Of a stretch of DNA of 64,000 nucleotides, positions 16,491-25,330 are shown piece after piece. Each line of letters starts with the position of its first letter. Position 1 is the first letter of the stretch. The stretch is from Lachnospiraceae bacterium. GTDB taxonomy: Bacteria; Bacillota; Clostridia; Lachnospirales; Lachnospiraceae. Both the position numbers and the translations under genes were made by a program. Location: positions 186,001 through 250,000 of the forward strand of contig CAJTFW010000003.1 in the NCBI GenBank assembly GCA_910575445.1, in the 5' to 3' direction. Under the pieces are notes generated by a model. The model was not told the DNA's origin. It did not search any database and worked only from the letters and a program-made list of their open reading frames with translations.

Positions 16491-19130
16491 GTGAAAAAAT
16501 ACGGTGTGAACGAACTTCGTAAGATGTTTCTTGAATTTTTTGAGAGCAAAGACCATTTAAAGATGAAAAGCTTTTCTCTTATTCCACATAATGACAAAAG
16601 TTTACTGTTAATCAATTCTGGTATGGCTCCTTTAAAGCCTTATTTTACAGGGGCAGAGATTCCGCCCAGAAAGCGCGTGACCACTTGCCAGAAATGTATC
16701 CGTACTGGAGATATTGAGAACGTGGGAAAGACCGCGCGTCATGGTACTTTTTTTGAGATGCTTGGAAATTTCTCATTTGGAGATTACTTTAAAAAAGAAG
16801 CGATTGCATGGTCCTGGGAATTTCTAACTGAAGTGGTAGGACTTGACCCAGACAGACTGTATCCGTCGGTCTATCTTGATGACGATGAGGCATTTGATAT
16901 CTGGCATCAGCAGATTGGGATTCCTAAAGAGCGCATCTTCCGTTTTGGCAAGGAGGATAATTTCTGGGAGCATGGAGCAGGACCTTGTGGGCCTTGTTCT
17001 GAGATATATTATGACCGCGGGGAAAAATATGGCTGCGGTAAGCCGGACTGTACAGTAGGCTGCGACTGTGACCGCTATATGGAAATCTGGAACAATGTAT
17101 TTACCCAGTTTGACAATGACGGCAACAATCACTATACCGAGCTAGAGCAGAAAAATATCGATACTGGCATGGGCCTTGAGCGTCTGGCATCGGTGGTGCA
17201 GGATGTGGACTCTATCTTTGATGTGGATACGGTTCGCGCCTTAAGAGATAAAGTCTGTGAGTATGCACACTGTGAATATAAAAAGGACGAGGAGAAAGAT
17301 GTCTCGATTCGTCTGATTACAGACCATATCCGTTCAGCGACCTTTATGATTTCCGATGGGATTATGCCAACCAATGCAGGACGGGGCTATGTACTGCGCC
17401 GCCTGATTCGCCGTGCGGCTCGTCATGGGCGTCTTTTGGGCATTGACGGAAGATTTCTGGCTAATCTCTCTAAGACCGTAATAGAAGGCTCTAGAGACGG
17501 TTATCCAGAGCTTGAGGAGAAGAAGGATTTTATCTTTAAAGTGCTGACACAGGAAGAAGATAAGTTTAATAAGACGATTGACCAGGGGCTTTTGATTTTG
17601 GCAGAGATGGAAAGCGCTATGAAAGCGGCAGGCAAGACAACCCTTCCAGGCACAGACGCTTTTAAACTCTATGATACGTATGGATTCCCAGTAGATCTTA
17701 CCAAAGAGATTCTGGAGGAGAAAGGCTATGATATTGATGAAGAAGGTTTTCGTGCCTGTATGGAAGAGCAGCGCGTGCGCGCACAGGAATCCCATGAAGT
17801 GACGAACTATATGGGAGCGGATGCAACCGTCTATGATGAGATTGATGCAGCAGTGACCACGGAATTTACAGGTTATGACAAGCTCTCTGACACTTCTGAA
17901 GTGACCGTGCTTACAACGGATACCGAGCTTACAGAGGCATTGACAGAAGGCCAGGCTGGGACTATTTTTGTCAAAGAGACGCCGTTCTATGCGACAATGG
18001 GTGGCCAGCAGGGCGATAAAGGCGTGATTACCTGTGGGGATGCCAGATTTGTCGTTGAGGATACGATTAAGCTCTTAGGAGGCAAGGTAGGCCATGTAGG
18101 AAAGATGTCAGAAGGCATGATTAAGACGGGTGACCGTGTGACACTTCAGGTAGATGAGAGCGGACGCGCCGACACCTGCAAAAACCACAGCGCAACGCAT
18201 CTTCTTCAAAAAGCATTAAAACTTGTGCTTGGCAATCACGTGGAGCAAAAAGGTTCCCTGGTAACGCCAGACCGTCTGCGTTTTGACTTTGCACATTTTC
18301 AGCAGATGAGTGCAGAGGAGCTTAAAAAAGTGGAAGTGATGGTAGGCGAGGAGATTAAAGCAGCACTTCCGGTAGTGACTCAGGTGATGAATCTAGAAGA
18401 GGCGAAAAAAAGCGGAGCGATGGCGCTTTTTGATGAAAAATATGCAGATGATGTGCGCGTGGTATCAATGGGCGATTTCTCCAAAGAGCTGTGTGGTGGT
18501 ACACATGTGGCCAATACCAGTGTAATTACCGCATTTAAGATTGTATCAGAATCCGGTATCGCCGCTGGTGTGCGCCGAATCGAAGCGCTGACAGGAGATG
18601 GCGTCTTTGCCTACTATCAGGAGCAGGAGGAGACGTTATTAGAAGCAGCTAAACTTCTAAAGGCAACGCCAAATGTTGTCTGTGAGAAGATTGGACATCT
18701 CTTAACAGAGATAAAGACATTGCAGAGTGAAAATGAAGCTCTAAAGAGTAAAGCAGCCAAAGACGCACTAGGCGATGTGATGAATCAGGTGCAGGAGATT
18801 AAAGGCGTCAAGGTTCTTGCAGCCAAAGTCGAAGGTGTCGATATGAATGGTCTAAGAGAATTAGGCGACCAGCTAAAAGAAAAACTAGGCGAAGGCGTTG
18901 TACTCTTAGCTTCTGTAACTGATGGAAAAGTCAGTCTGATGGCAACGGCAACCGACCAGGCGATGAAAGCTGGTGCACATGCTGGCAATTTAATTAAAGC
19001 GATTGCTTCTATTGTAGGCGGTGGCGGCGGTGGACGCCCAAATATGGCACAGGCTGGTGGCAAGAATCCGGCTGGCGTTGACGAGGCTATTCAAAAAGCA
19101 GCAGAAGTTATCGCAGAACAGATAAAATAA
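16491..19130 (+). CDS. alaS: alanyl-tRNA synthetase
   Basis: An 879-residue, full-length class II synthetase. The N-terminal catalytic core has LINSGMAPLKPYFTG and motif 2-like GDIENVGKTARHGTFFEMLGNFSFGDYF. The editing domain has the zinc set HSATHLL and CGGTH, and a C-terminal coiled part and Gly-rich C-Ala end (VGGGGGGRPNMAQAGG) close it. It starts with GTG at 16491, with AGGAGG at 16478-16483; a two-codon ATG frame just upstream (16486) ends inside the start and may be incidental. Confidence 0.98.
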   Translation: MKKYGVNELRKMFLEFFESKDHLKMKSFSLIPHNDKSLLLINSGMAPLKPYFTGAEIPPRKRVTTCQKCIRTGDIENVGKTARHGTFFEMLGNFSFGDYFKKEAIAWSWEFLTEVVGLDPDRLYPSVYLDDDEAFDIWHQQIGIPKERIFRFGKEDNFWEHGAGPCGPCSEIYYDRGEKYGCGKPDCTVGCDCDRYMEIWNNVFTQFDNDGNNHYTELEQKNIDTGMGLERLASVVQDVDSIFDVDTVRALRDKVCEYAHCEYKKDEEKDVSIRLITDHIRSATFMISDGIMPTNAGRGYVLRRLIRRAARHGRLLGIDGRFLANLSKTVIEGSRDGYPELEEKKDFIFKVLTQEEDKFNKTIDQGLLILAEMESAMKAAGKTTLPGTDAFKLYDTYGFPVDLTKEILEEKGYDIDEEGFRACMEEQRVRAQESHEVTNYMGADATVYDEIDAAVTTEFTGYDKLSDTSEVTVLTTDTELTEALTEGQAGTIFVKETPFYATMGGQQGDKGVITCGDARFVVEDTIKLLGGKVGHVGKMSEGMIKTGDRVTLQVDESGRADTCKNHSATHLLQKALKLVLGNHVEQKGSLVTPDRLRFDFAHFQQMSAEELKKVEVMVGEEIKAALPVVTQVMNLEEAKKSGAMALFDEKYADDVRVVSMGDFSKELCGGTHVANTSVITAFKIVSESGIAAGVRRIEALTGDGVFAYYQEQEETLLEAAKLLKATPNVVCEKIGHLLTEIKTLQSENEALKSKAAKDALGDVMNQVQEIKGVKVLAAKVEGVDMNGLRELGDQLKEKLGEGVVLLASVTDGKVSLMATATDQAMKAGAHAGNLIKAIASIVGGGGGGRPNMAQAGGKNPAGVDEAIQKAAEVIAEQIK

Positions 19131-19152
19131 TCTATAAAATTTAAAAAAGATA

Positions 19153-19181
19153 TTGACAAAAGATGTCATAACGCCTATAAT
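19153..19181 (+). promoter_or_regulatory. consensus promoter of rpsU
   Basis: TTGACA (19153-19158) and TATAAT (19176-19181) with a 17-base spacer: a perfect vegetative promoter, fitting a ribosomal protein gene. Confidence 0.9.
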
Positions 19182-19257
19182 AACAGAAGTGCAATAAAAT
19201 ACCCAGACAGTTGTATTTGGCACAATACACAACTGGAGGGAGGTTAGGTGTGATACT

Positions 19258-19434
19258 ATGTCAAACGTGATCGTTAAAGAGAACGAGACTTTGGATAGCG
19301 CATTGCGTCGTTTCAAAAGAAACTGTGCGAAAGCTGGAATCCAGCAGGAAATTCGCAAAAGAGAGCATTACGAGAAACCAAGCGTAAAGCGTAAGAAAAA
19401 ATCCGAAGCAGCTAGAAAGCGTAAATATAATTAG
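19258..19434 (+). CDS. rpsU: ribosomal protein bS21
   Basis: A 58-residue basic protein of the normal S21 length: [19 protein letters not shown] at the start, then [20 protein letters not shown] and an Arg/Lys-rich tail ending KRKYN. It is a small-subunit ribosomal protein needed for base-pairing with mRNA leaders. AGGTG lies 7 bases before the ATG with a stronger GGGAGG about 14 bases before. The gene has its own consensus promoter and terminator. Confidence 0.96.
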   Translation: MSNVIVKENETLDSALRRFKRNCAKAGIQQEIRKREHYEKPSVKRKKKSEAARKRKYN

Positions 19435-19446
19435 GATTGTGCAGTG

Positions 19447-19477
19447 ATGCCTTGACTGTAAAAGTCAAGGCATTTCT
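19447..19477 (+). terminator. rpsU terminator
   Basis: A perfect 11-base stem (19447-19457 with 19463-19473), loop GTAAA, followed by TTCTT. Confidence 0.88.
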
Positions 19478-19519
19478 TATCATATTAGGAATTATAAGAC
19501 ATTCAGTAGAGGTGAAAGC

Positions 19520-20005
19520 ATGAGGAGTTTTTGGACAGCACTTGTCAGTAATAAAATACTGGTCTGTGGAGTCTATGGATGGGCAATGGCGCAGGTATTA
19601 AAGACCATTATCTATGCGCTGGTCAATAAAGAGATACGATGGGAGCGCATGGTAGGAGATGGTGGGATGCCAAGCGGACATTCTGCTACAGTCAGTGCTA
19701 TGGCATCTGCATCTGGATTTCTCTATGGACTTCAATCCTTTGAATTTGCGATTGCCTCCATGTTGGCAATTATTGTAATGCACGATGCGATGGGCGTACG
19801 AATGGAGACCGGACGACAGGGAAAAGTGTTAAACGAGATGATTGAATTCTTCCGAACCGAAGGATTTGTAGAAGCCTTTAAGAAAAATGACAAAATGTAT
19901 GAGTTCTGGGAGGCAAGCCTGAAGGAATTTGTAGGCCATACGCCTCTGCAGGTAGTGGCTGGCTGTCTTCTTGGAATCTTTATAGCGTGTTTGATGTTTT
20001 TATAA
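19520..20005 (+). CDS. YuiD-like divergent PAP2 (DUF212) membrane protein
   Basis: A 161-residue membrane protein of the DUF212 family: GDGGMPSGHSATVSAMA (about 47-63) and IIVMHDAMGVRMETGRQG (about 90-107), resembling the conserved histidine motifs of PAP2 phosphatases. Its role is not established; a lipid-phosphate phosphatase activity is only suggested by fold. GAGGTG lies 7 bases before the ATG. Confidence 0.9.
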   Translation: MRSFWTALVSNKILVCGVYGWAMAQVLKTIIYALVNKEIRWERMVGDGGMPSGHSATVSAMASASGFLYGLQSFEFAIASMLAIIVMHDAMGVRMETGRQGKVLNEMIEFFRTEGFVEAFKKNDKMYEFWEASLKEFVGHTPLQVVAGCLLGIFIACLMFL

Positions 20006-20079
20006 ACAGAGAACAGAAAAAGGATTCGCGGGCATGAAATAAAACAGCAGGCATATATATAGTTTAAAGGAATTACGAG

Positions 20080-21267
20080 GTGATGATTCTGAAAAAACTT
20101 TGTATATGGCTGCTGATTTTTGCGCTATGGATACCTGGCATCACAGTATCCGCCGAGGGAGGAGAGAAGGCTTCTGAAAATCAAGTGGCCGCCGATGTCC
20201 AAGCACCCCATGCGCTTCTTATGGAAGTCTCCACAGGAACTGTTCTGATGGCAAAAGCAGCAGATGAAAAACTACACCCGGCCAGCGTTACTAAGATTAT
20301 GACTATGCTACTTATCCTAGAGGCGATTGAAGATGGCAAGATTGCCTTGTCTGATGTTGTGACTGTCTCAGAACACGCTGCTTCTATGGGCGGTTCCCAA
20401 GTCTATCTAGAGGCATTTGAACAACAGACCGTAGACACTATGCTAAAATGCATCGCCGTAGCGAGCGCAAATGATGCATGTGTGGCAATGGCAGAACATA
20501 TCAGCGGAAGTGAAGGAGATTTTGTCAAGCAGATGAATGCACGGGCAGCAGAGCTTGGAATGACAAATACGCATTTTGCCAACTGCTGCGGGTTAGATGA
20601 TGACAACCATCTGACAACAGCCAGAGATGTGGCGCTGATGTCTAGAGAGATTTTGTTAAACCATCCGCAGATTCACGAGTATTGTACGATTTGGATGGAA
20701 AATATTATACATACAACTGCAAGAGGAAGTTTTGAATTTGGTCTGTCCAATACCAATAAGTTGATTAAGCAGTATGAATATGCGACAGGTCTAAAGACAG
20801 GTTACACCAGTGTGGCTGGTTTTTGTGTCTCTGCAAGTGCAAAAAAGGATAATATTGAGCTGGTGGCTGTGATTATGGGTGGCGCGGACAGTAAGAGCCG
20901 TTTTCAGGATGCGATTACTCTTTTAAACAGCGGATTTGCCTGTTGTAGTCTGTATCAGGATGTAAACCGGGTGGCGCTTGAGGATTTGCCTGTGGTTGGA
21001 GGAACACAGGAATTTGTTCCGCTAGAATATGCAGAAAGCTTTTCCTATGTCTCGACAGATGGCAGTAATCTGTCAGAAGTCAAGCGTGCATTAGACCTTC
21101 CAGAAGCTTTGGAAGCACCTGTAACAGAGGGAACTTCAGTAGGGCGTATTGTCTATCTGCTAAATGAAAAAGAAATCGGTTCTTCTCCGATTATCACAGC
21201 TGCTTCTGTGGAGAAAGCGGGCTTTGGAGATTATCTTTTGAAGACGATGCAGATATTTTTACTATAA
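20080..21267 (+). CDS. D-alanyl-D-alanine carboxypeptidase (DacF/PBP5 type)
   Basis: A 395-residue exported penicillin-binding protein. After a signal peptide (LCIWLLIFALWIPGITVSA, ends near 25) it has the three active-site motifs: SVTK (Ser69-Lys72), SAN (129-131) and KTG in GLKTGYTS, plus a C-terminal PBP5-like domain. It trims the terminal D-Ala of peptidoglycan stem peptides. The start is uncertain: GTG at 20080 (AAAGGA upstream), ATG at 20083, or a downstream CTG behind GAGGTGAT would all give a usable signal peptide. Confidence 0.93.
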   Translation: MMILKKLCIWLLIFALWIPGITVSAEGGEKASENQVAADVQAPHALLMEVSTGTVLMAKAADEKLHPASVTKIMTMLLILEAIEDGKIALSDVVTVSEHAASMGGSQVYLEAFEQQTVDTMLKCIAVASANDACVAMAEHISGSEGDFVKQMNARAAELGMTNTHFANCCGLDDDNHLTTARDVALMSREILLNHPQIHEYCTIWMENIIHTTARGSFEFGLSNTNKLIKQYEYATGLKTGYTSVAGFCVSASAKKDNIELVAVIMGGADSKSRFQDAITLLNSGFACCSLYQDVNRVALEDLPVVGGTQEFVPLEYAESFSYVSTDGSNLSEVKRALDLPEALEAPVTEGTSVGRIVYLLNEKEIGSSPIITAASVEKAGFGDYLLKTMQIFLL

Positions 21268-21271
21268 AAGA

Positions 21272-21301
21272 TTGCGAAAATACAGGTCGTTGTGGTATGA
21301 T
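21272..21301 (+). promoter_or_regulatory. promoter of the phosphoesterase-scpAB operon
   Basis: TTGCGA (21272-21277) and TATGAT (21296-21301) are 18 bases apart, directly after the carboxypeptidase stop. Confidence 0.55.
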
Positions 21302-21333
21302 AGCCGAAGGATTTTATAAGAAGGGAATAGAAT

Positions 21334-22164
21334 ATGGTGCCTTTGGAAATCAAGACTTATAAAATACAGACCGATAAATTAAAAAAAAGCGACAGACCAG
21401 TACGTATGGCACTTTTGGCGGACTTACATGACCAGTTGTGGGGAGAAAGACAAGAGAAGCTTTTGCGTGCGATTGACAGACTTTCGGTGGATATGGTTTT
21501 ATGCGCCGGAGATATGGTGCTTAGTAAAAAACAGCGGGGCATGGAACATGCCCTATTGCTGTTTCGCAAGCTTAGAGAGAGAAATCTTCCTGTCTATGCC
21601 TGCAATGGGAATCATGAGTCCCGTTTAAGAGAGAGCGTAGAAGGCCGAAAAAAGGAATATCTGTACTATATGGATAAGCTTCACAAGATGGGAGTGCATC
21701 TTTTGATTAATGAAAGCACTTTTGTTCAGGTGAGAAATACACCGTTACAGATACATGGCTATGAGATGCCAATGGAGTATTATCATAAATTTTGCCGATT
21801 GTCCTATGGAACCAAAGACCTCTACCATAAGCTTGGCAGACCAAGGCCGGAGATTTTTCATATCTTGTTGGCGCACAATCCCGTCTATTTTCGAACGTAT
21901 GCCCGTTGGGGGGCAGACCTTACCGTATCGGGGCATCTGCATGGCGGTTTGATACGTATACCTGGAATTGGCGGACTGATAACACCACAGGTAAAATTAT
22001 TTCCAAAATATGACAGAGGACTCTACCAGATAGATGGTCGTTATTTAGCAGTCAGTCCAGGACTTGGCGGGCATACCGTTCCTATTCGCATCTTTAACCC
22101 ACCACAGCTTTTTGGCATTACTATAGAAGGAACAGGGGAAAATGGCACTATCTGTAAAAATTGA
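21334..22164 (+). CDS. calcineurin-like metallophosphoesterase
   Basis: A 276-residue protein with all family motifs: DLHDQ (about 30), GDMV, GNHE in CNGNHESR, AHNPVYF and GHLHGGLIRIPGIGG. It lacks an obvious N-terminal membrane anchor. Substrate unknown; relatives act on UDP-diacylglucosamine or on nucleotides. Its end overlaps the scpA start by 23 bases, suggesting translational coupling. Confidence 0.88.
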   Translation: MVPLEIKTYKIQTDKLKKSDRPVRMALLADLHDQLWGERQEKLLRAIDRLSVDMVLCAGDMVLSKKQRGMEHALLLFRKLRERNLPVYACNGNHESRLRESVEGRKKEYLYYMDKLHKMGVHLLINESTFVQVRNTPLQIHGYEMPMEYYHKFCRLSYGTKDLYHKLGRPRPEIFHILLAHNPVYFRTYARWGADLTVSGHLHGGLIRIPGIGGLITPQVKLFPKYDRGLYQIDGRYLAVSPGLGGHTVPIRIFNPPQLFGITIEGTGENGTICKN

Positions 22165-22885
22165 AAGCTTTGAAGGCCCTTTGGACCTTTTACTTCATCT
22201 GATTGATGTAAATAAATTCAATATTTTTGATATTCCTATTGTAGAGATTACAGAACAATATATGGAATATCTAAATACAATGGAAAAAAAAGACTTGAAT
22301 GTGATGAGTGAATTTCTGGTGATGGCAGCTACGCTTTTGGAGATTAAGGCAAAGATGCTGTTACCGGCAGAAGTCAATGAAGACGGGGAGGAAGTAGACC
22401 CACGGGAAGAACTGGTACAAAAGCTTCTGGAATATAAGATGTATAAATATATGTCTTATGAACTTCGGGACCGTCTCCTAGTGTCTGCAAGGGCACTCTA
22501 CAAGCCTTCGACCATTCCAAAAGAAGTGGCAGAATATGAGGAGCCGGTGGATTTAGAAGTGTTAGTAGGAAATTTGACCTTGTCCAAGCTTCATACCATC
22601 TTTCAGTCACTGATGCGTCGGCAGACAGAGAAAATTGACCCGATTCGCAGTAAATTTGGCAAGATTGAACAAGAAGAAGTCAGTCTCGATGAGAAGATGG
22701 ATGCCATCAGGGCTTATGCAGATGAGAACCATACGTTTCGCTTTTCTGCACTTCTACAGGGGCAAAAAGGGAAATTTCAGATGGTCGTTACCTTTTTGGC
22801 GATATTGGAACTGATGAAGACCGGAGAATTGCTGGTTAGACAAGAACATTTGTTTGATGATATGCTGATAACATCACAGAGATGA
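22142..22885 (+). CDS. scpA: segregation and condensation protein A
   Basis: The 247-residue kleisin subunit of the SMC-ScpAB condensin. The N-terminal signature FEGPLDLLLHLID...FDIPIVEITEQYMEYL is at 9-45 and a C-terminal winged helix ends LMKTGELLVRQEHLFDDMLI. It links SMC heads during chromosome segregation. The start ATG lies within the end of the preceding gene and the stop overlaps the scpB start by 4 bases (ATGA). Confidence 0.96.
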   Translation: MALSVKIESFEGPLDLLLHLIDVNKFNIFDIPIVEITEQYMEYLNTMEKKDLNVMSEFLVMAATLLEIKAKMLLPAEVNEDGEEVDPREELVQKLLEYKMYKYMSYELRDRLLVSARALYKPSTIPKEVAEYEEPVDLEVLVGNLTLSKLHTIFQSLMRRQTEKIDPIRSKFGKIEQEEVSLDEKMDAIRAYADENHTFRFSALLQGQKGKFQMVVTFLAILELMKTGELLVRQEHLFDDMLITSQR

Positions 22886-23478
22886 CAGGCGAAAGTGAGG
22901 ATAAGGATTTGGAGCGGGAGAAGATAGAAGCAACGATAGAAGCAGTCTTATTTGCAATGGGAGATGCAGTGGATGTGGAGAAAATTGCAACGGCTATCGG
23001 GCATGATAAGGATACCACACGCAAGCTTGTGCATCAGATGATGGACAGGTATAACAGCCGGGAAGGAGGAATGGAGATTATTGAGCTTGAGAATGCATTT
23101 CAACTGGCAACGCGCAGGGAATATTATGATGCTTTGATTAAGGTGGCCAAGCAGCCAAAGCGGTATGTACTGACAGATGTACAGCTTGAAGTATTGTCGA
23201 TTGTGGCATATAAGCAGCCGGTGACCAGGCAAGAGGTGGAGAAGATTCGCGGAGTGAATTCAGACCATGCACTGAATCGGTTAGTGGAATATAACCTAGT
23301 AGGCGAGGCGGGAAGGCTGGATGCACCGGGGAAACCGATTGTTTTTGGGACAACGGAGGAGTTTCTAAGGAATTTTGGGGTACGTTCAGCAGAGGAGCTG
23401 CCAGCGATACAGCCAGAATTGGTAGAAGAAATGAAAAGTGAAGCAGAAGAAGAAGTACAACTTAAGCTAGACTTATAA
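22882..23478 (+). CDS. scpB: segregation and condensation protein B
   Basis: The 198-residue partner of ScpA, with two winged helices; the conserved stretch LSIVAYKQPVTRQEVEKIRG is at about 112-131, followed by RLDAPGKPIVFGTTEEFLRNFG. The C-terminal tail is acidic. It forms the SMC-ScpAB complex on the chromosome. It is coupled to scpA by a 4-base overlap. Confidence 0.96.
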   Translation: MTGESEDKDLEREKIEATIEAVLFAMGDAVDVEKIATAIGHDKDTTRKLVHQMMDRYNSREGGMEIIELENAFQLATRREYYDALIKVAKQPKRYVLTDVQLEVLSIVAYKQPVTRQEVEKIRGVNSDHALNRLVEYNLVGEAGRLDAPGKPIVFGTTEEFLRNFGVRSAEELPAIQPELVEEMKSEAEEEVQLKLDL

Positions 23479-23481
23479 AAG

Positions 23482-23513
23482 GGAGGCGACAACAGACGGC
23501 GCCTTCTTTCTTT
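23482..23513 (+). terminator. probable terminator after scpB
   Basis: GGAGGCG (23482-23488) pairs with CGCCTTC (23500-23506), followed by a T-rich run. Confidence 0.5.
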
Positions 23514-23583
23514 GTCTGTCTTCGCTTGTATTAGAATCCTTGCCCTTTGCATACATTATACAAAGAACATTCACAGGATATAT

Positions 23584-24753
23584 ATGAAACGATATCTTTC
23601 TCTATTTCTTTTACTGCTCTTATTTATCGTCACTCTTCCTTCCCATGCACAAGGAGAACCCACAGACTTATATGCCCATGCGGCTGTTTTGATGGATGCA
23701 GATACTGGTCGTATTCTGTTTGAAAAAAACGGAACCGAACAGCTTCCAATGGCAAGCACTACCAAGATTATGACACTTCTGGTCACATTGGAAAATGCTG
23801 ACTTAGAAGGTACGGTTCAGGTATCTTCCTATGCAGCCTCTATGCCTGATGTACAGTTAAATATCCGCGAAGGGGAAACCTATCGGCTAAGAGACCTTTG
23901 TTATTCTCTGATGTTGGAATCGCACAATGATTCGGCAGTGGCGATTGCAGAACATGTAGGTGGCAGTGTTGAGGGTTTTGCTTCGATGATGAATCAAAAA
24001 GCCAGAGACTTAGGTTGTTATCATACCTATTTTATCACGCCTAATGGGCTAGATGCGCAAGATGAAAATGGAATACACTCGACAAGTGCAGAGGATTTGG
24101 CGCGGATTATGCGATGCTGTATGCAGAATGATGAATTTTTAACAATCACAAGAGAGCCCTCCTGGTCTTTCTCTGATATAGAGGGAACAAGAAGCTTTAC
24201 GGTCAATAATAAAAATGCTTTTTTACATATGATGGAAGGCGCGCTGACCGGCAAGACGGGATTTACCAATGGGGCGGGATATTGTTATGTAGGGGCGCTA
24301 GAGCGCAGTGGAAAAAGGCTGATAGCGGTGGTGCTTGCTTGTGGCTGGCCCAATCATAAGACCTGGAAATGGTCAGATACTACAAAGCTTATGAACTATG
24401 GAATTGAAAACTTTCATCAGGAGATAGTGGGAGAAGATACGATTACCCTAGGGCCAATAACGATTAAAGACGGACAGGTGGAATCTGTAAGAGCTTCTTC
24501 TGATATAGAGAGCCGAGAGCTTCTGATGAAAGAAGGGGATGAATTTTGGATGGATATTTTGATGCCAAGCACGTTGAGCGCACCTGTGGCAGCTGATGAG
24601 ATGGTGGGAACCGTCGTCTACTATCTCAATGGAGAAGTGCTTGATTTGTTCCCCATCTATATAGAGGACGATTCCCGTATGATTGACTATCCATGGTGTC
24701 TGCAACAGATTTTTCAGAAATGGTTGGGAAAAAGCATACTTACAGTTCAATAA
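23584..24753 (+). CDS. second D-alanyl-D-alanine carboxypeptidase
   Basis: A 389-residue exported enzyme, paralogous to the one at 20080. The signal peptide (YLSLFLLLLLFIVTLPSHAQ) is followed by STTK (Ser58-Lys61), SHN in LESHNDSAVAIAEH and KTG in LTGKTGFTNGAGYC. A PBP5-type C-terminal domain follows. The start at 23584 (AGGA 7 bases upstream) places the signal peptide at the terminus; an in-frame start at 23512 would add 24 poorly fitting residues and overlap the terminator. The 3' end overlaps the convergent phosphoesterase by 14 bases. Confidence 0.93.
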   Translation: MKRYLSLFLLLLLFIVTLPSHAQGEPTDLYAHAAVLMDADTGRILFEKNGTEQLPMASTTKIMTLLVTLENADLEGTVQVSSYAASMPDVQLNIREGETYRLRDLCYSLMLESHNDSAVAIAEHVGGSVEGFASMMNQKARDLGCYHTYFITPNGLDAQDENGIHSTSAEDLARIMRCCMQNDEFLTITREPSWSFSDIEGTRSFTVNNKNAFLHMMEGALTGKTGFTNGAGYCYVGALERSGKRLIAVVLACGWPNHKTWKWSDTTKLMNYGIENFHQEIVGEDTITLGPITIKDGQVESVRASSDIESRELLMKEGDEFWMDILMPSTLSAPVAADEMVGTVVYYLNGEVLDLFPIYIEDDSRMIDYPWCLQQIFQKWLGKSILTVQ

Positions 24754-25330
24754 TATAGCGCTCATAAGCGTTGATAACGGTTGTGTTCTGATAAGTATCG
24801 CTTCTCTTTACCCCGGCGCCATAGGACAGATGCACATGGCCATGGATAAAATAGCGGGGCATGTATTTGTCCAGAAGGTGAAGAAAGCCCTTGAAACCAT
24901 TATGAGGTAAATCCTTGCCATCGTTAAGCTGCCAGGCAGGAGAGTGGGTCAGAAGAATATCAAAGCCTTTCTTTCGCCAGAGGGAAAAGCCAAGCTTTCG
25001 GATGCGTCTGTTCATCTGTTTTTGGGTGTACTGATGTTCGCCTGTCTTGTAGCGCATTGAGCCACCAAGACCAAGGATGCGAATGCCTTGGTACTCATAC
25101 AGCTTACCGTCAATGCATATGCAACCTTCCGGCGGTGTGTCTTTGTAGCAGTCATCGTGATTTCCGTGTACATAGAGTACGGGGCCCTGAAAAAAGGTGG
25201 CAAGAAAAGACAGATAGTGGGGATGTAAGTCTCCGCAGGAGAGGATAAGATCTATCCCCTCCAGCTTACTTTTCTCAAAATAGTCCCATAAATAAGGAGA
25301 TTCTGTATCTGCAAGTAACAATATCTTCAT
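24740..25330 (-). CDS. metallophosphoesterase
   Basis: A 196-residue calcineurin-fold protein: LLLADTESPYLWDYF at the start (DTE where most have DxH), SCGDLHPHYLSF, HGNHDDCY, LTHSPAW and FIHGHVHLSYG. The altered first motif may change metal binding. It overlaps the upstream BMP-type gene by 4 bases, so the two form an operon; a link to nucleosides or nucleotides is possible but inferred. Confidence 0.85.
   Translation of the reverse strand: MKILLLADTESPYLWDYFEKSKLEGIDLILSCGDLHPHYLSFLATFFQGPVLYVHGNHDDCYKDTPPEGCICIDGKLYEYQGIRILGLGGSMRYKTGEHQYTQKQMNRRIRKLGFSLWRKKGFDILLTHSPAWQLNDGKDLPHNGFKGFLHLLDKYMPRYFIHGHVHLSYGAGVKRSDTYQNTTVINAYERYIIEL

Noticed and set aside
20030-20080. Sigma-F/G promoter before the first carboxypeptidase
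   Set aside because: GCATG and GGCATATAT are present but the spacing (about 13 bases) is wrong.
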